Origin: an uncultured Prevotellaceae bacterium
GTDB lineage: Bacteria > Bacteroidota > Bacteroidia > Bacteroidales > Bacteroidaceae
Reading direction: 5' to 3'
DNA length: 64,000 nucleotides
Assembly (NCBI GenBank): GCA_947166345.1
Contig: CAMVDU010000005.1
Location: 37,639 to 101,638, forward strand
Each line of letters opens with the position of its first letter. Position 1 is the first letter of the stretch. The notes beneath the pieces are model-generated. The model was given only the letters and a program-made list of their open reading frames with translations. It searched no databases and was not told the DNA's origin. The translations under genes were made by a program, and so were the position numbers. Positions 9,312-17,215 of this stretch are shown one piece after another.

Positions 9312-9914
9312 TTAGTCGAGGCCGAAAAGCGTCTTCAATCCTCCGTCAACGCCAGAGAATCCCATAAAGGCCAAGCTAAGCAGTCCTGCTGAGACAAGTA
9401 CAATAGCCATACCACGCATACCCTTGGGGATATTTGATAACTCTAACTGTTCACGGATACCTGCAAATACCGTCAGTGCTAAACCGAAACCAATAGCGGT
9501 AGAGAAGGCATAGATGATGCTCTGAACCAATGAGAAGTCTTTCTGGATAACTAATATAGCCACGCCAAGCACAGCACAGTTGGTGGTGATGAGTGGCAAG
9601 AAGATTCCCAGTGCCTGATAGAGTGCTGGTGACACTTTCTTCAAGATGATCTCAACCATCTGAACCAACGATGCAATGACAAGGATGAATGCGATGGTCT
9701 GTAAGTATTCCAAATGGAATGGTACCAGCACATAGGTCTGTACCAGCCATGTTACAATCGTTGCCAACGTCAGCACAAAAGCTACAGCTGCAGACATGCC
9801 GAGTGATGTCTCAATTTTCTTGGACACGCCCAGGAATGGACAGATGCCGAGGAATTGTGACAACACGATGTTGTTGACGAATATCGCGCTAATGAAAATC
9901 AATATATATTCCAT
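9312..9914 (-). CDS. rnfA: RNF complex subunit A
   Basis: A 200-residue membrane protein with six predicted helices, one of the two pseudo-symmetric integral subunits (with RnfE) of the ferredoxin:NAD+ ion-translocating complex. The motifs NNIVLSQFLGICPFLGVSKK and FLPLITTNCAVLG (the conserved Cys that holds a membrane iron-sulfur centre in RNF/NQR structures) are present. The C-terminus ends GFSGVDGGLKTLFGLD. It is the last gene of the operon. The 51-nt gap to rnfE is filled by an octamer tandem tract. Confidence 0.93.
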   Translation of the reverse strand: MEYILIFISAIFVNNIVLSQFLGICPFLGVSKKIETSLGMSAAVAFVLTLATIVTWLVQTYVLVPFHLEYLQTIAFILVIASLVQMVEIILKKVSPALYQALGIFLPLITTNCAVLGVAILVIQKDFSLVQSIIYAFSTAIGFGLALTVFAGIREQLELSNIPKGMRGMAIVLVSAGLLSLAFMGFSGVDGGLKTLFGLD

Positions 9915-9917
9915 AGT

Positions 9918-9965
9918 TGTCGTTATTTCGTTATTTCGGTATTACGTTATATCGTTATGACGTGA
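9918..9965. repeat. Octamer tandem tract between rnfA and rnfE
   Basis: The whole intergenic gap is built of degenerate 8-bp units: TCGTTATT, TCGTTATT, TCGGTATT, ACGTTATA, TCGTTATG, ACGTGATT. It belongs to the class of 7-8 bp tracts seen at many gene boundaries in this window. Confidence 0.7.
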
Positions 9966-10556
9966 TTACGAATTGCTGCGCAGCTTGTTAACGATCGCAA
10001 TCAAGAATCCCAGCGAGATGAATGCTCCCGGAGGAAGAATGAAAAGCAGGATGTTGTAGGTCTCAGGCAACAGTACTGTGCCAAATACACTGCCGGCACC
10101 CAGTACTTCGCGCACGATGCCGAGTAGGGTCAATGCCAGAGTGAATCCCAAACCGATGCCAATACCGTCGAACAGCGAGGCAACGGGTGAATTCTTACAG
10201 GCAAAAGCCTCAGCACGTCCCAGTATGATACAGTTGACGACAATCAGGGGGATAAATAGACCCAACGATTTGTCAATATCGGGCAGGAAGGCTTTGATGA
10301 CCATCTGAAGCATGGTGACAAATGCAGCAATCACAACGATAAAGACAGGAATACGCACCTTGTCGGGGGTAATCTTCTTCATGCATGAAATCACAAAGTT
10401 GGTGCAAATCAATACGGCCATTGTTGCCAGACCCATCGACAAACCGTTCAGTGCCGATGTGGTAGTAGCCAGCGTCGGACACATACCCAGCATGAGGACA
10501 AACGTAGGATTGTCCTTGATGATGCCGTTTTTGATGATGTTGATATAATTACTCAT
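9966..10556 (-). CDS. rnfE: RNF complex subunit E
   Basis: A 196-residue polytopic membrane protein, partner of RnfA. It shows NPTFVLMLGMCPTLATTTSA at the N-terminus and FIPLIVVNCIILGRAEAFA, which carries the conserved cysteine of the RnfE/NqrD family, followed by LGFTLALTLLGIVREVLGAG. Its start overlaps the end of rnfG by 8 nt. Together with RnfA it should form the ion-conducting core of the inner-membrane complex. Confidence 0.93.
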   Translation of the reverse strand: MSNYINIIKNGIIKDNPTFVLMLGMCPTLATTTSALNGLSMGLATMAVLICTNFVISCMKKITPDKVRIPVFIVVIAAFVTMLQMVIKAFLPDIDKSLGLFIPLIVVNCIILGRAEAFACKNSPVASLFDGIGIGLGFTLALTLLGIVREVLGAGSVFGTVLLPETYNILLFILPPGAFISLGFLIAIVNKLRSNS

Positions 10557-11199
10557 GGCTCTGTCCCTCCTTCTTTTGTTGTTTTGTGGCTCCTGTTGAT
10601 GATTCTACTGCCTGTTGCTTATATGCATTATAAGCATTGTTCACGGCCTTCAGGAAAGCTCTACTGGTAATGGTTGAGGCTGTGATGGCATCCACATCGC
10701 CCTTACCACCCTTAGCGGGTTTTACGTCGAGGGGCGTGGAAGGATCCTTACCGATGATGTTGCCCTTGCCTTCTTTTTGGAACCATTTGTCTGCCTTGGC
10801 ACCAAGTCCTGGTGTCTCTGAGTGTTCTAGCAGCGTATAACCCAGAATGATGCCATTTGTATCAAAACCTACAAGGACTTTCAAATCACCGCCAAAGCCC
10901 ATCGTCTTGCTTTCAACGGCTGCACCAAGTGCTTTCTTGTTGGCGTCTTCTACATAATAAACGATAAAGGTCTGTTCTTTGCCCTTCTCGTCATTCAATT
11001 TTACTGTATCAGTTTTGGAAACAGTCAGATTGTCACACGTCATGACACGTTTGATACCTTCAGCCAGTGCCTTGTCTTTCTGTTCCTGAATAGGTCCGCT
11101 GGTCAGGTGGTTCATGTAGGCCAGGATGCAGCCCATAACAACAGCGACACCCACGAGCACCAATACCATGTTGGTTAATGATGATTCTAACTTTTTCAT
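10549..11199 (-). CDS. rnfG: RNF complex subunit G (covalent flavoprotein)
   Basis: A 216-residue protein with one N-terminal membrane helix (about residues 8-28) and a periplasmic FMN-binding domain. The flavin attachment region reads DAITASTITSRAF near residue 175, where most homologues have S/T-G-A-T. The threonine that carries FMN is kept but the preceding residues are A-S rather than G-A. LLEHSETPGLGAK, a strongly conserved RnfG/NqrC block, lies before it. The last 20 residues are polar and rich in Q, K and E. It overlaps rnfE by 8 nt and rnfD by 4 nt. Confidence 0.92.
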   Translation of the reverse strand: MKKLESSLTNMVLVLVGVAVVMGCILAYMNHLTSGPIQEQKDKALAEGIKRVMTCDNLTVSKTDTVKLNDEKGKEQTFIVYYVEDANKKALGAAVESKTMGFGGDLKVLVGFDTNGIILGYTLLEHSETPGLGAKADKWFQKEGKGNIIGKDPSTPLDVKPAKGGKGDVDAITASTITSRAFLKAVNNAYNAYKQQAVESSTGATKQQKKEGQSHE

Positions 11200-12194
11200 T
11201 TCTCGACCTCCTCTCCAAAGCGACGTGGCTTCACATAGTTATTGATAAGCGGTGTGAACGCATTCATAATCAGTATGGCAAACGACATGCCTTCGGGGTA
11301 AGCGCCCCAGTTGCGGATGATGATGGTCAGAAAACCGATGCACACACCGTAGATGAGCTGTCCCTTCGGGGTCATCGGTGAGGTGACGTAGTCGGTAGCC
11401 ATAAAGATGGCACCAAGCATCAGACCACCGCTCAGAATGACTGAAACGGGATCGGCATAGATGGGATCAGCTAAGTGCATGATGCCGCTGAAAACGAACA
11501 CCGTTCCAATGATACTTACAGGGATGTGCCAGGTGATAATCTTCTTCCACAGCATAAATGCCAGACCTATCAGCAGGGCCAGAGCACAGACCTCTCCGAT
11601 GGTACCTGCACCAATGCCAGCATGGTTGCCGATGAGTAGTGAGAAGGAGTCGGGCAGGTCTTTCAATACTGTAATGTCACCGTCCTTAATGGCTGTTTTC
11701 ATGATAGACAGAGGGGTGGCGCCTGTGACGGCATCGGTATATGCCATCTGCTGACCAGCTACCGGCCAGGTGGTCATTTGGGCGGGGAAGGCCACCAACA
11801 AAGCACAACGGCCTACAAGAGCGGGGTTGAAGATGTTCTGTCCTAAGCCACCGAAAGTCATCTTTCCGACACCGATAGCAAACAGAGCACCAATGAGAAT
11901 AATCCATATTGGCAGGTTTGAAGGCAGGTTCATTCCTAACAGCAAACCCGTAAGAGCAGCCGATCCGTCAAGGATGGTACAACGGTCGTTGCGAAGCACA
12001 AACTTGTTGATGGCCCATTCTAAGAAGACACAGGCAGTTACGCTGGTCAGACAAACAATGGCCGACCCGATGCCGAAATAGTAGAACGACACAAGCAGGG
12101 CTGGCAACAGGGCTATCATGACGCCGTACATGTTGCGCTCTACCGTATCATTACCGTGGGCATGGGGTGAAAGTGATACAATTAATTTTCCCAT
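11196..12194 (-). CDS. rnfD: RNF complex subunit D (covalent flavoprotein)
   Basis: A 332-residue membrane protein. I chose the ATG at 12192-12194 (MGKLIVSLSPHAHGNDTVER) because it matches the usual RnfD N-terminus. A longer frame upstream would read through the AT-rich octamer tract and the end of rnfC. The covalent FMN motif is canonical, DAVTGATPLSIMK. Other family blocks are GLGQNIFNPALVGR and MATDYVTSPMTPKGQLIYG. It sits 31 nt after the rnfC stop, the only sizeable gap in the first part of the operon. Confidence 0.93.
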   Translation of the reverse strand: MGKLIVSLSPHAHGNDTVERNMYGVMIALLPALLVSFYYFGIGSAIVCLTSVTACVFLEWAINKFVLRNDRCTILDGSAALTGLLLGMNLPSNLPIWIILIGALFAIGVGKMTFGGLGQNIFNPALVGRCALLVAFPAQMTTWPVAGQQMAYTDAVTGATPLSIMKTAIKDGDITVLKDLPDSFSLLIGNHAGIGAGTIGEVCALALLIGLAFMLWKKIITWHIPVSIIGTVFVFSGIMHLADPIYADPVSVILSGGLMLGAIFMATDYVTSPMTPKGQLIYGVCIGFLTIIIRNWGAYPEGMSFAILIMNAFTPLINNYVKPRRFGEEVEK

Positions 12195-12204
12195 TGTATT
12201 TATT

Positions 12205-12235
12205 TCCTTTTTATTTTTTACCTTTTTACTTTTTG
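12205..12235. repeat. T-rich octamer tract between rnfC and rnfD
   Basis: Units of the type CTTTTTAC, TTTTTTAC and CCTTTTTA repeat with an 8-bp spacing and overlap the last codons of rnfC. This is the same class as the tract between rnfA and rnfE but with a different unit. Confidence 0.45.
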
Positions 12236-13593
12236 GCAGCACGGCTGCGAATGATTCCCATAACAGTTGCTTTACCCTGACGGATATTGTCAAGAAGTGG
12301 GCGATGGGCAGGACATGTGAACTGACACGAGCCACACTCTATGCAGCTGACAATGTCTTCCTGCTCAGCACGCTCCCACTGTTTGAAAGCAGAGAGCTTG
12401 GCCAACAGGTAGGGCTCCAGTCCCATAGGACATGCACCCACGCATTTGGCGCAACGGATACAAGGCTGTGGCTCTTTACGAACTGCATCATTTTCAGAGA
12501 GAATGGTTACTGAATTGGTTCCCTTACAGATGGGCACTTCGGTCGATGTCAAAGCCTTGCCCATCATCGGTCCACCTGCCAGCAACTTGTTGTCACCCTC
12601 AGGCATACCACCGCAGGCCTCGATGAGATCCTTCATGGGGGTGCCCATACGAACGAGGAAATTACCTGGATTAGCCAGCTGCTTGCCAGTTACTGTGGTA
12701 TAGCGTTCAAACAGGGGCTTATGCTTCATTACTGCCTGATAGACAGCAAAGGCAGTACCCACATTCTGAACAATAGCGCCCACATTGACGGGAATAGCTG
12801 GAGGTGCAGGCACCTGACGACCCGTAACGGCATCGACCAACTGCTTCTCACCACCTTGTGGATAGCGCTGCTTCAAAGGCACCACTTCCACGTGGTACTC
12901 GGTTTGCCCGAATACTTCCTTGCACTTTTCCGTAAGCAACTTGATGGCAGCGGGCTTGTTGGTCTCAATGCCAATGTAGCCCTTTGTGACCTTGGCGGCC
13001 TTCATCAGAAGCTCCAGACCAACAAGAATTTCATCAGCATGTTCCATCATCAGACGATAGTCGGCTGTAATATAGGGCTCACACTCTACAGCGTTGATAA
13101 TCACGCACTCGGCCTTGGCCGTTGGTGGGGGTGTCAGTTTGATGAAGGTTGGGAAACAGGCTCCACCCATTCCTACGACACCGGCATTCTTGATGCTCTC
13201 CACGATGCTCTCAGGAGTCAGCTCGGGATGGGCAGCAACGGTTTCAAGCTTTTCTGAACGGTCAATAGTCTCTTCCCATTCGTCACCCTCGACATTGATG
13301 ATGATCGCTGGCTTGCGATAACCCGTTGCGTCGATGACCTCATCAATCTTGAACACCGTTCCGCTGACTGACGAGAAAATGGGTGCCGACACAAAACCTC
13401 CAGCTTCGGCAATCATTGTGCCTACTTTTACCTTGTCGCCTTTCTGTACGACAGGTTTGGCTGGTGCACCGATATGTTGGGACAGGGGGAATATGGCTTG
13501 TTTGGGAAGCTCAGCCACTTTCGTTGCCACTTCATGTGTCAACTTATTCTCTTCGGGGTGAATACCTCCGATGCTAAACGTCTTGATCTTCAT
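12226..13593 (-). CDS. rnfC: RNF complex subunit C
   Basis: A 455-residue peripheral subunit that oxidises or reduces NAD(H) at the cytoplasmic face. It has the N-terminal barrel-sandwich/glycine-rich region (GGIHPEENK; GMGGACFPTFIKL near residue 143 for nucleotide/FMN binding). Two C-terminal 4Fe-4S cluster motifs follow, CIRCAKCVGACPMGL and CIECGSCQFTCPAHRP. There is no long C-terminal repeat extension as in some Proteobacteria. The start overlaps the rnfB stop by 4 nt. Confidence 0.94.
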   Translation of the reverse strand: MKIKTFSIGGIHPEENKLTHEVATKVAELPKQAIFPLSQHIGAPAKPVVQKGDKVKVGTMIAEAGGFVSAPIFSSVSGTVFKIDEVIDATGYRKPAIIINVEGDEWEETIDRSEKLETVAAHPELTPESIVESIKNAGVVGMGGACFPTFIKLTPPPTAKAECVIINAVECEPYITADYRLMMEHADEILVGLELLMKAAKVTKGYIGIETNKPAAIKLLTEKCKEVFGQTEYHVEVVPLKQRYPQGGEKQLVDAVTGRQVPAPPAIPVNVGAIVQNVGTAFAVYQAVMKHKPLFERYTTVTGKQLANPGNFLVRMGTPMKDLIEACGGMPEGDNKLLAGGPMMGKALTSTEVPICKGTNSVTILSENDAVRKEPQPCIRCAKCVGACPMGLEPYLLAKLSAFKQWERAEQEDIVSCIECGSCQFTCPAHRPLLDNIRQGKATVMGIIRSRAAKK

Positions 13594-14468
13594 GCTTCTT
13601 CCTCCTTCTTTTCTGGTTCTACAACTTCAGGCTTCGGCTTGGGTGCAGGGAAGTTAACGGCGTGAATGGCCTTCGTGGGACAAGCCTCCACACACTTCTT
13701 GCACAAGCGGCACTTCTCAAAGTCGATATAGGAAACATTGTTCTCAACGGTAATAGCTTCAAAGTTGCACTCCTTCACGCACTTGCCACAACCGATACAT
13801 GCCGCCTTGCAGGCTTTCATGGCTGCTGCACCTTTGTCTTTGTTGACGCACGAAACAAATACACGACGGTTCTTGGGACCTTTCTTGCGTAACTCGATAA
13901 TGTGACGCGGACAAGCCTTCGTACATGCACCACAGGCTGTACACTTGTCATCGTCAACTTCAGGGAGACCGGTTTCGGGGTTCATGTGAATGGCATCAAA
14001 CTGGCACGCTGCCACACAGTCGCCACAGCCCAGACAGCCAAAACCGCAGGCCGTCTCACCGGCACCACACGAATTCATGGCTGCACAAGTACGTAAACCA
14101 CTGTATTCAGCAATTTTCGGGCGTAGCTCGCAACTGCCGCCACAGCGCACAACTGCCACCTTTGGTTCGCCATTGGCAATCGCCATCCCAAGGAGGTCGG
14201 CAACACGCGACATCACTTCGCTACCGCCAACAGGACAGTTCAATCCTTCAATCGATCCTTTGTCGGCGCCTTTCACAAGCGCATCGGCCATACCTCCGCA
14301 TCCTGCGAAGCCGCATCCACCGCAGTTGGCACCAGGCAACAGTTCGCCGACCTGACCAATACGCGGATCTTCATAGACAGCAAACTTCTTGGAACAGGCA
14401 TAAAGCACAAGTGCTGCTATCAGGCCTATGCCACCAAGAACTGCCACTGCAATCAAGATAAAATCCAT
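13590..14468 (-). CDS. rnfB: RNF complex subunit B (ferredoxin-like)
   Basis: At 292 residues it has one N-terminal membrane helix (residues 1-27). A Fe-S domain with GANCGGCGFAGCGGMADAL follows, then several ferredoxin-type 4Fe-4S motifs (for example CTACGACTKACP and CIGCGKCVKECNF, and CRLCKKCVEACPTKAIHA near the end). It is the entry point for electrons from reduced ferredoxin. The tail after residue 275 is proline- and glutamate-rich. It overlaps rnfC by 4 nt and follows the rseC-like gene by 10 nt. Confidence 0.94.
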   Translation of the reverse strand: MDFILIAVAVLGGIGLIAALVLYACSKKFAVYEDPRIGQVGELLPGANCGGCGFAGCGGMADALVKGADKGSIEGLNCPVGGSEVMSRVADLLGMAIANGEPKVAVVRCGGSCELRPKIAEYSGLRTCAAMNSCGAGETACGFGCLGCGDCVAACQFDAIHMNPETGLPEVDDDKCTACGACTKACPRHIIELRKKGPKNRRVFVSCVNKDKGAAAMKACKAACIGCGKCVKECNFEAITVENNVSYIDFEKCRLCKKCVEACPTKAIHAVNFPAPKPKPEVVEPEKKEEEA

Positions 14469-14478
14469 AAAGTGTTAT

Positions 14479-14748
14479 TTATAATAAGTTGTTTCTATTC
14501 AGTCTAAGTATAATATAATAAGGTATAAGAGAGCCGAGCATGAGGAGTGCCGTCAGACCTTCACCACAATGCTTGGCTGTGGCAATCACCATGACCACTA
14601 ACATCAGAAGCAGTGGCAGACCAAATGCCCACATAATGGCACGCAATGCCACTATTCTTGGTACGCACTTTTCTTTGTTGTCTTTCGGCGTGCAAATGTT
14701 AGAGAGTTTACAGGCTGAACAGCCTGTGGTGATATCGTTAGTACTCAT
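14479..14748 (-). CDS. Short RseC-like (SoxR-reducing system) membrane protein
   Basis: The protein starts MSTNDITTGCSACKLSNICT. A CxxC...C cluster is followed after only about 20 residues by two membrane helices (ALRAIMWAFGLPLLLMLVV and GLTALLMLGSLIPYYIILRL). RseC/MucC relatives upstream of rnfB are usually about 140 residues with a soluble beta domain between the cysteines and the helices. Here that domain is nearly absent (89 aa). I chose the ATG at 14746-14748. An upstream TTG would fall inside the -7 promoter box. Its position as first gene of the rnf operon supports the assignment. Confidence 0.7.
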   Translation of the reverse strand: MSTNDITTGCSACKLSNICTPKDNKEKCVPRIVALRAIMWAFGLPLLLMLVVMVIATAKHCGEGLTALLMLGSLIPYYIILRLNRNNLL

Positions 14749-14757
14749 TTCTGGGTA

Positions 14758-14765
14758 CAAAGGTA
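14758..14765 (-). promoter_or_regulatory. -7 box of the rnf operon
   Basis: TACCTTTG on the minus strand (14765 to 14758) lies only 9 nt before the chosen ATG. With a start site 4-7 nt past the box, the transcript would be almost leaderless. No clear -33 TTTG was found. Confidence 0.6.
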
Positions 14766-14811
14766 CAATGTTTTTATGAATTATTACCTTTTTATGAGAA
14801 AAATGTTCGCT

Positions 14812-14846
14812 TTTGCTTGTAAATAAAAAACTTTTTTATACTTTTG
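14812..14846 (+). promoter_or_regulatory. Promoter of the 146-aa gene and the clc operon
   Basis: TACTTTTG (14839-14846) fits TAnnTTTG. TTTG at 14812-14815 is a possible -33 with a long 23-nt spacer. The start codon is 24 nt downstream. Confidence 0.55.
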
Positions 14847-14870
14847 CATCAAAAATAAAACGCAAAACGC

Positions 14871-15311
14871 ATGAAAGCTTCAGAACAAACACTTCTACAA
14901 ATAGAACGTGCCCTCCGTAAGACACTTGAAAAGTATCCCATCGGTTCCGAGTCGTTTCAGTTGACAGATATCCATGTTCGCCTGACGCAAGAGACAGGCG
15001 AACTGATGACGTTCGATGATGATGACCAGGAATTGACACGCTGTGTAGTGGAACAGTGGATAGACAATAAAGACGACGATTTCTATGATCAGGCAGCCGT
15101 TGATATCCGTCAGGTTCTCATGAAGCACAAAGAGCAGATTGACAACCTGCCCATTCTGAAGCCGTTCTCTTTTGTCTTGGAGGACGATGACCATGATTTG
15201 CAAACCGAACTCTACGTTGTAGATGATGATATGGTGATGATTGATCCTGAACTGATGAAAAACCTGGATGAAGACCTCGACAGCTTCTTCGATCAGTTGA
15301 TGAAGTCCTGA
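14871..15311 (+). CDS. Acidic conserved hypothetical protein (146 aa)
   Basis: I do not recognise a named family. The protein is strongly acidic, with clusters of aspartate (TFDDDDQEL, VLEDDDHDL, VVDDDMVMIDP, DEDLDSFFDQL), no signal peptide, and an alpha/beta look. It begins with a helical stretch, KASEQTLLQIERALRKTLEK. It is the first gene of a plus-strand unit followed 33 nt later by the ClC channel. The aspartate clusters could bind divalent metal, but nothing in the sequence proves it. Confidence 0.75.
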   Translation: MKASEQTLLQIERALRKTLEKYPIGSESFQLTDIHVRLTQETGELMTFDDDDQELTRCVVEQWIDNKDDDFYDQAAVDIRQVLMKHKEQIDNLPILKPFSFVLEDDDHDLQTELYVVDDDMVMIDPELMKNLDEDLDSFFDQLMKS

Positions 15312-15344
15312 TAAAGCAACAACAGAAAGCACACAACAATAGAC

Positions 15345-17150
15345 GTGACAACAGAAAAGAATGGTTCAACTGCTGGGTCGCTCATCCACTTCCGAATGTG
15401 GTGTGAGAAGCATCTCAGTGAACGTGTTTTTGTACTCATTCTGGCTTTCGTCGTTGGTCTGATAGCTGCCTTGGCAGCCTTTGTGCTTCATTGGCTCATC
15501 AATATCATTGCTTCTTTCCTCATGCAATCGGCTTCTGCCGACGATGCCGACTGGCGCTATCTGGTGTATCCTGTAGTAGGTATTCTCATCACCATGCTGT
15601 TTGTGCGCTATGTGGTGAAGGATAATATCTCACATGGCATCACGCGCATCCTGTATGCTATCAGTACCAACCGCTCACGCTTGAAGCCTCACAACACTTG
15701 GACTTCGGTGGTGGCTTCGGCTATCACCATCGGTTTTGGCGGATCGGTCGGTGCCGAGGCTCCTATCGTCTTGACGGGATCGGCCATAGGCAGTAATCTG
15801 GGTCGCGTGTTCAATCTTGACAGAAAGACCATGATGCTACTCATCGGCTGTGGTGCTGCCGGTGCCATAGCGGGCATCTTCAAAGCGCCTATTGCCGGAC
15901 TGGTGTTTACGGTCGAGGTGCTGATGATTGACCTCACAATGGCTTCGCTGTTGCCCATATTGGTGTCGTGCGTCACGGCTACCTGCTTCACCTACGTGCT
16001 CAGTGGCGATGCTGCCTTGTTTACGTTCCATCTTGACAATGCATGGACAGTACAGCGTATTCCTGCTTGTCTTTTCCTGGGTGCTTTCTGCGGACTGGTC
16101 AGCCTGTACTTCATCCGGATGATGGGTGCCTGCGAGGGTTTCTTTGCCCGCTTCCGCCATCGTGCTTATGTCAGGCTGGTGGTGGGCGGTGTCATGTTGA
16201 GCCTGCTCATCTTCCTGTTTCCCGCACTCTATGGCGAGGGCTACCTGTCTATCAACCTTCTCTTGAATGGTGATGGTACCACCGACTGGAACCGCGTGCT
16301 CGACAATTCGCTGTTTGCCGGCGAAGGTAATCTCCTGCTGGTTTATATCGCTCTTGTCATCCTGACAAAAGTCATCGCTACCTCGGCAACCAATGGCGCA
16401 GGCGGTTGTGGCGGTACCTTTGCACCTTCGCTGTTCGTGGGATGCTTCGCGGGTTTCTTCTTCTCGCGTTTCTGGAACCAGTACCAACTGGGCACCTGGC
16501 TGCCTGAGAAGAACTTTGCCCTGATGGGTATGGCTGGTGTGATGTCGGGCGTCATGCATGCGCCGTTGACGGGTATTTTCCTGATTGCCGAACTCACGGG
16601 CGGCTATGGGTTATTCCTGCCGCTGATGATTGTCTCGGTCACGTCCTATCTGGTGATCATTCTCTTCGAACCTCATAGCATCTATGGTGCCCGCTTGGCG
16701 CGTGAAGGCAAACTCATCACCCATAATACCGACCATGCTGTGCTGACGCTCATGCAGCTTGATAGCGTCATCAACAAGGATTATATGGCTGTAGGTCCCG
16801 ATGTGGAACTGGGCGATGTGGTGCGCAAGATCAGCCGTTCTCATACCAACGTTATTCCAGTACTCGATGCTGCCGGCGGTCTGTTGGGCGAGATTGATAT
16901 TGCCAGCATCCGGCACATCGTGTTCCGCATAGAACTGTACCACCATTTCGTTGCCTCCCAGCTGATGAAGGAGCCAAAGGCTGTTCTGAGTGACAGCGAT
17001 TCTATGGCAGTCATAATGGAGACCTTTGACCGTACCCAGGCCGACTGGCTGCCTGTACTTGACAGCGAACAGCACTTGAAAGGCTATGTCTCGCGCCAGC
17101 GCATGTTTACGCATTACCGTCAGATGGTGGCCGACCTGAGCGAAGATTAA
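15345..17150 (+). CDS. ClC family chloride channel/transporter with C-terminal CBS pair
   Basis: The 601-residue protein has about ten membrane helices (residues 20-440) with ClC selectivity motifs GFGGSVGAEAPIVLTG (GxGxE with the gating-type glutamate), GIFKAPIAGLVFTVEV and GAGGCGGTFAPSLFVGC (GxFxP). Two CBS domains fill about 465-595. The gating Glu in GAEAP suggests a proton-coupled exchanger rather than a pure channel, by analogy with known family members. The frame starts with GTG at 15345, 33 nt after the upstream stop, and I see no better in-frame ATG before the first helix. It sits before fmt and rpe, an order also known in Bacteroides. Confidence 0.9.
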   Translation: MTTEKNGSTAGSLIHFRMWCEKHLSERVFVLILAFVVGLIAALAAFVLHWLINIIASFLMQSASADDADWRYLVYPVVGILITMLFVRYVVKDNISHGITRILYAISTNRSRLKPHNTWTSVVASAITIGFGGSVGAEAPIVLTGSAIGSNLGRVFNLDRKTMMLLIGCGAAGAIAGIFKAPIAGLVFTVEVLMIDLTMASLLPILVSCVTATCFTYVLSGDAALFTFHLDNAWTVQRIPACLFLGAFCGLVSLYFIRMMGACEGFFARFRHRAYVRLVVGGVMLSLLIFLFPALYGEGYLSINLLLNGDGTTDWNRVLDNSLFAGEGNLLLVYIALVILTKVIATSATNGAGGCGGTFAPSLFVGCFAGFFFSRFWNQYQLGTWLPEKNFALMGMAGVMSGVMHAPLTGIFLIAELTGGYGLFLPLMIVSVTSYLVIILFEPHSIYGARLAREGKLITHNTDHAVLTLMQLDSVINKDYMAVGPDVELGDVVRKISRSHTNVIPVLDAAGGLLGEIDIASIRHIVFRIELYHHFVASQLMKEPKAVLSDSDSMAVIMETFDRTQADWLPVLDSEQHLKGYVSRQRMFTHYRQMVADLSED

Positions 17151-17161
17151 AATTTATAGTG

Positions 17162-17182
17162 CTCGACGGTTTCCCCGTCGAG
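17162..17182. other. Perfect 8-bp hairpin between clc and fmt
   Basis: CTCGACGG (17162-17169) pairs with CCGTCGAG (17175-17182) around a 5-nt loop. No U-run follows, so it is not a classic terminator. It may be an mRNA processing or stability element within the operon. Confidence 0.5.
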
Positions 17183-17215
17183 ACCCCTTTCTATCGAAAA
17201 ACATTTATAAAAAAG

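Noticed and set aside
12195..12335. Extended N-terminus for RnfD
   Set aside because: The extra 47 residues overlap rnfC and the octamer tract and do not look like RnfD; ATG 12194 gives the normal start.
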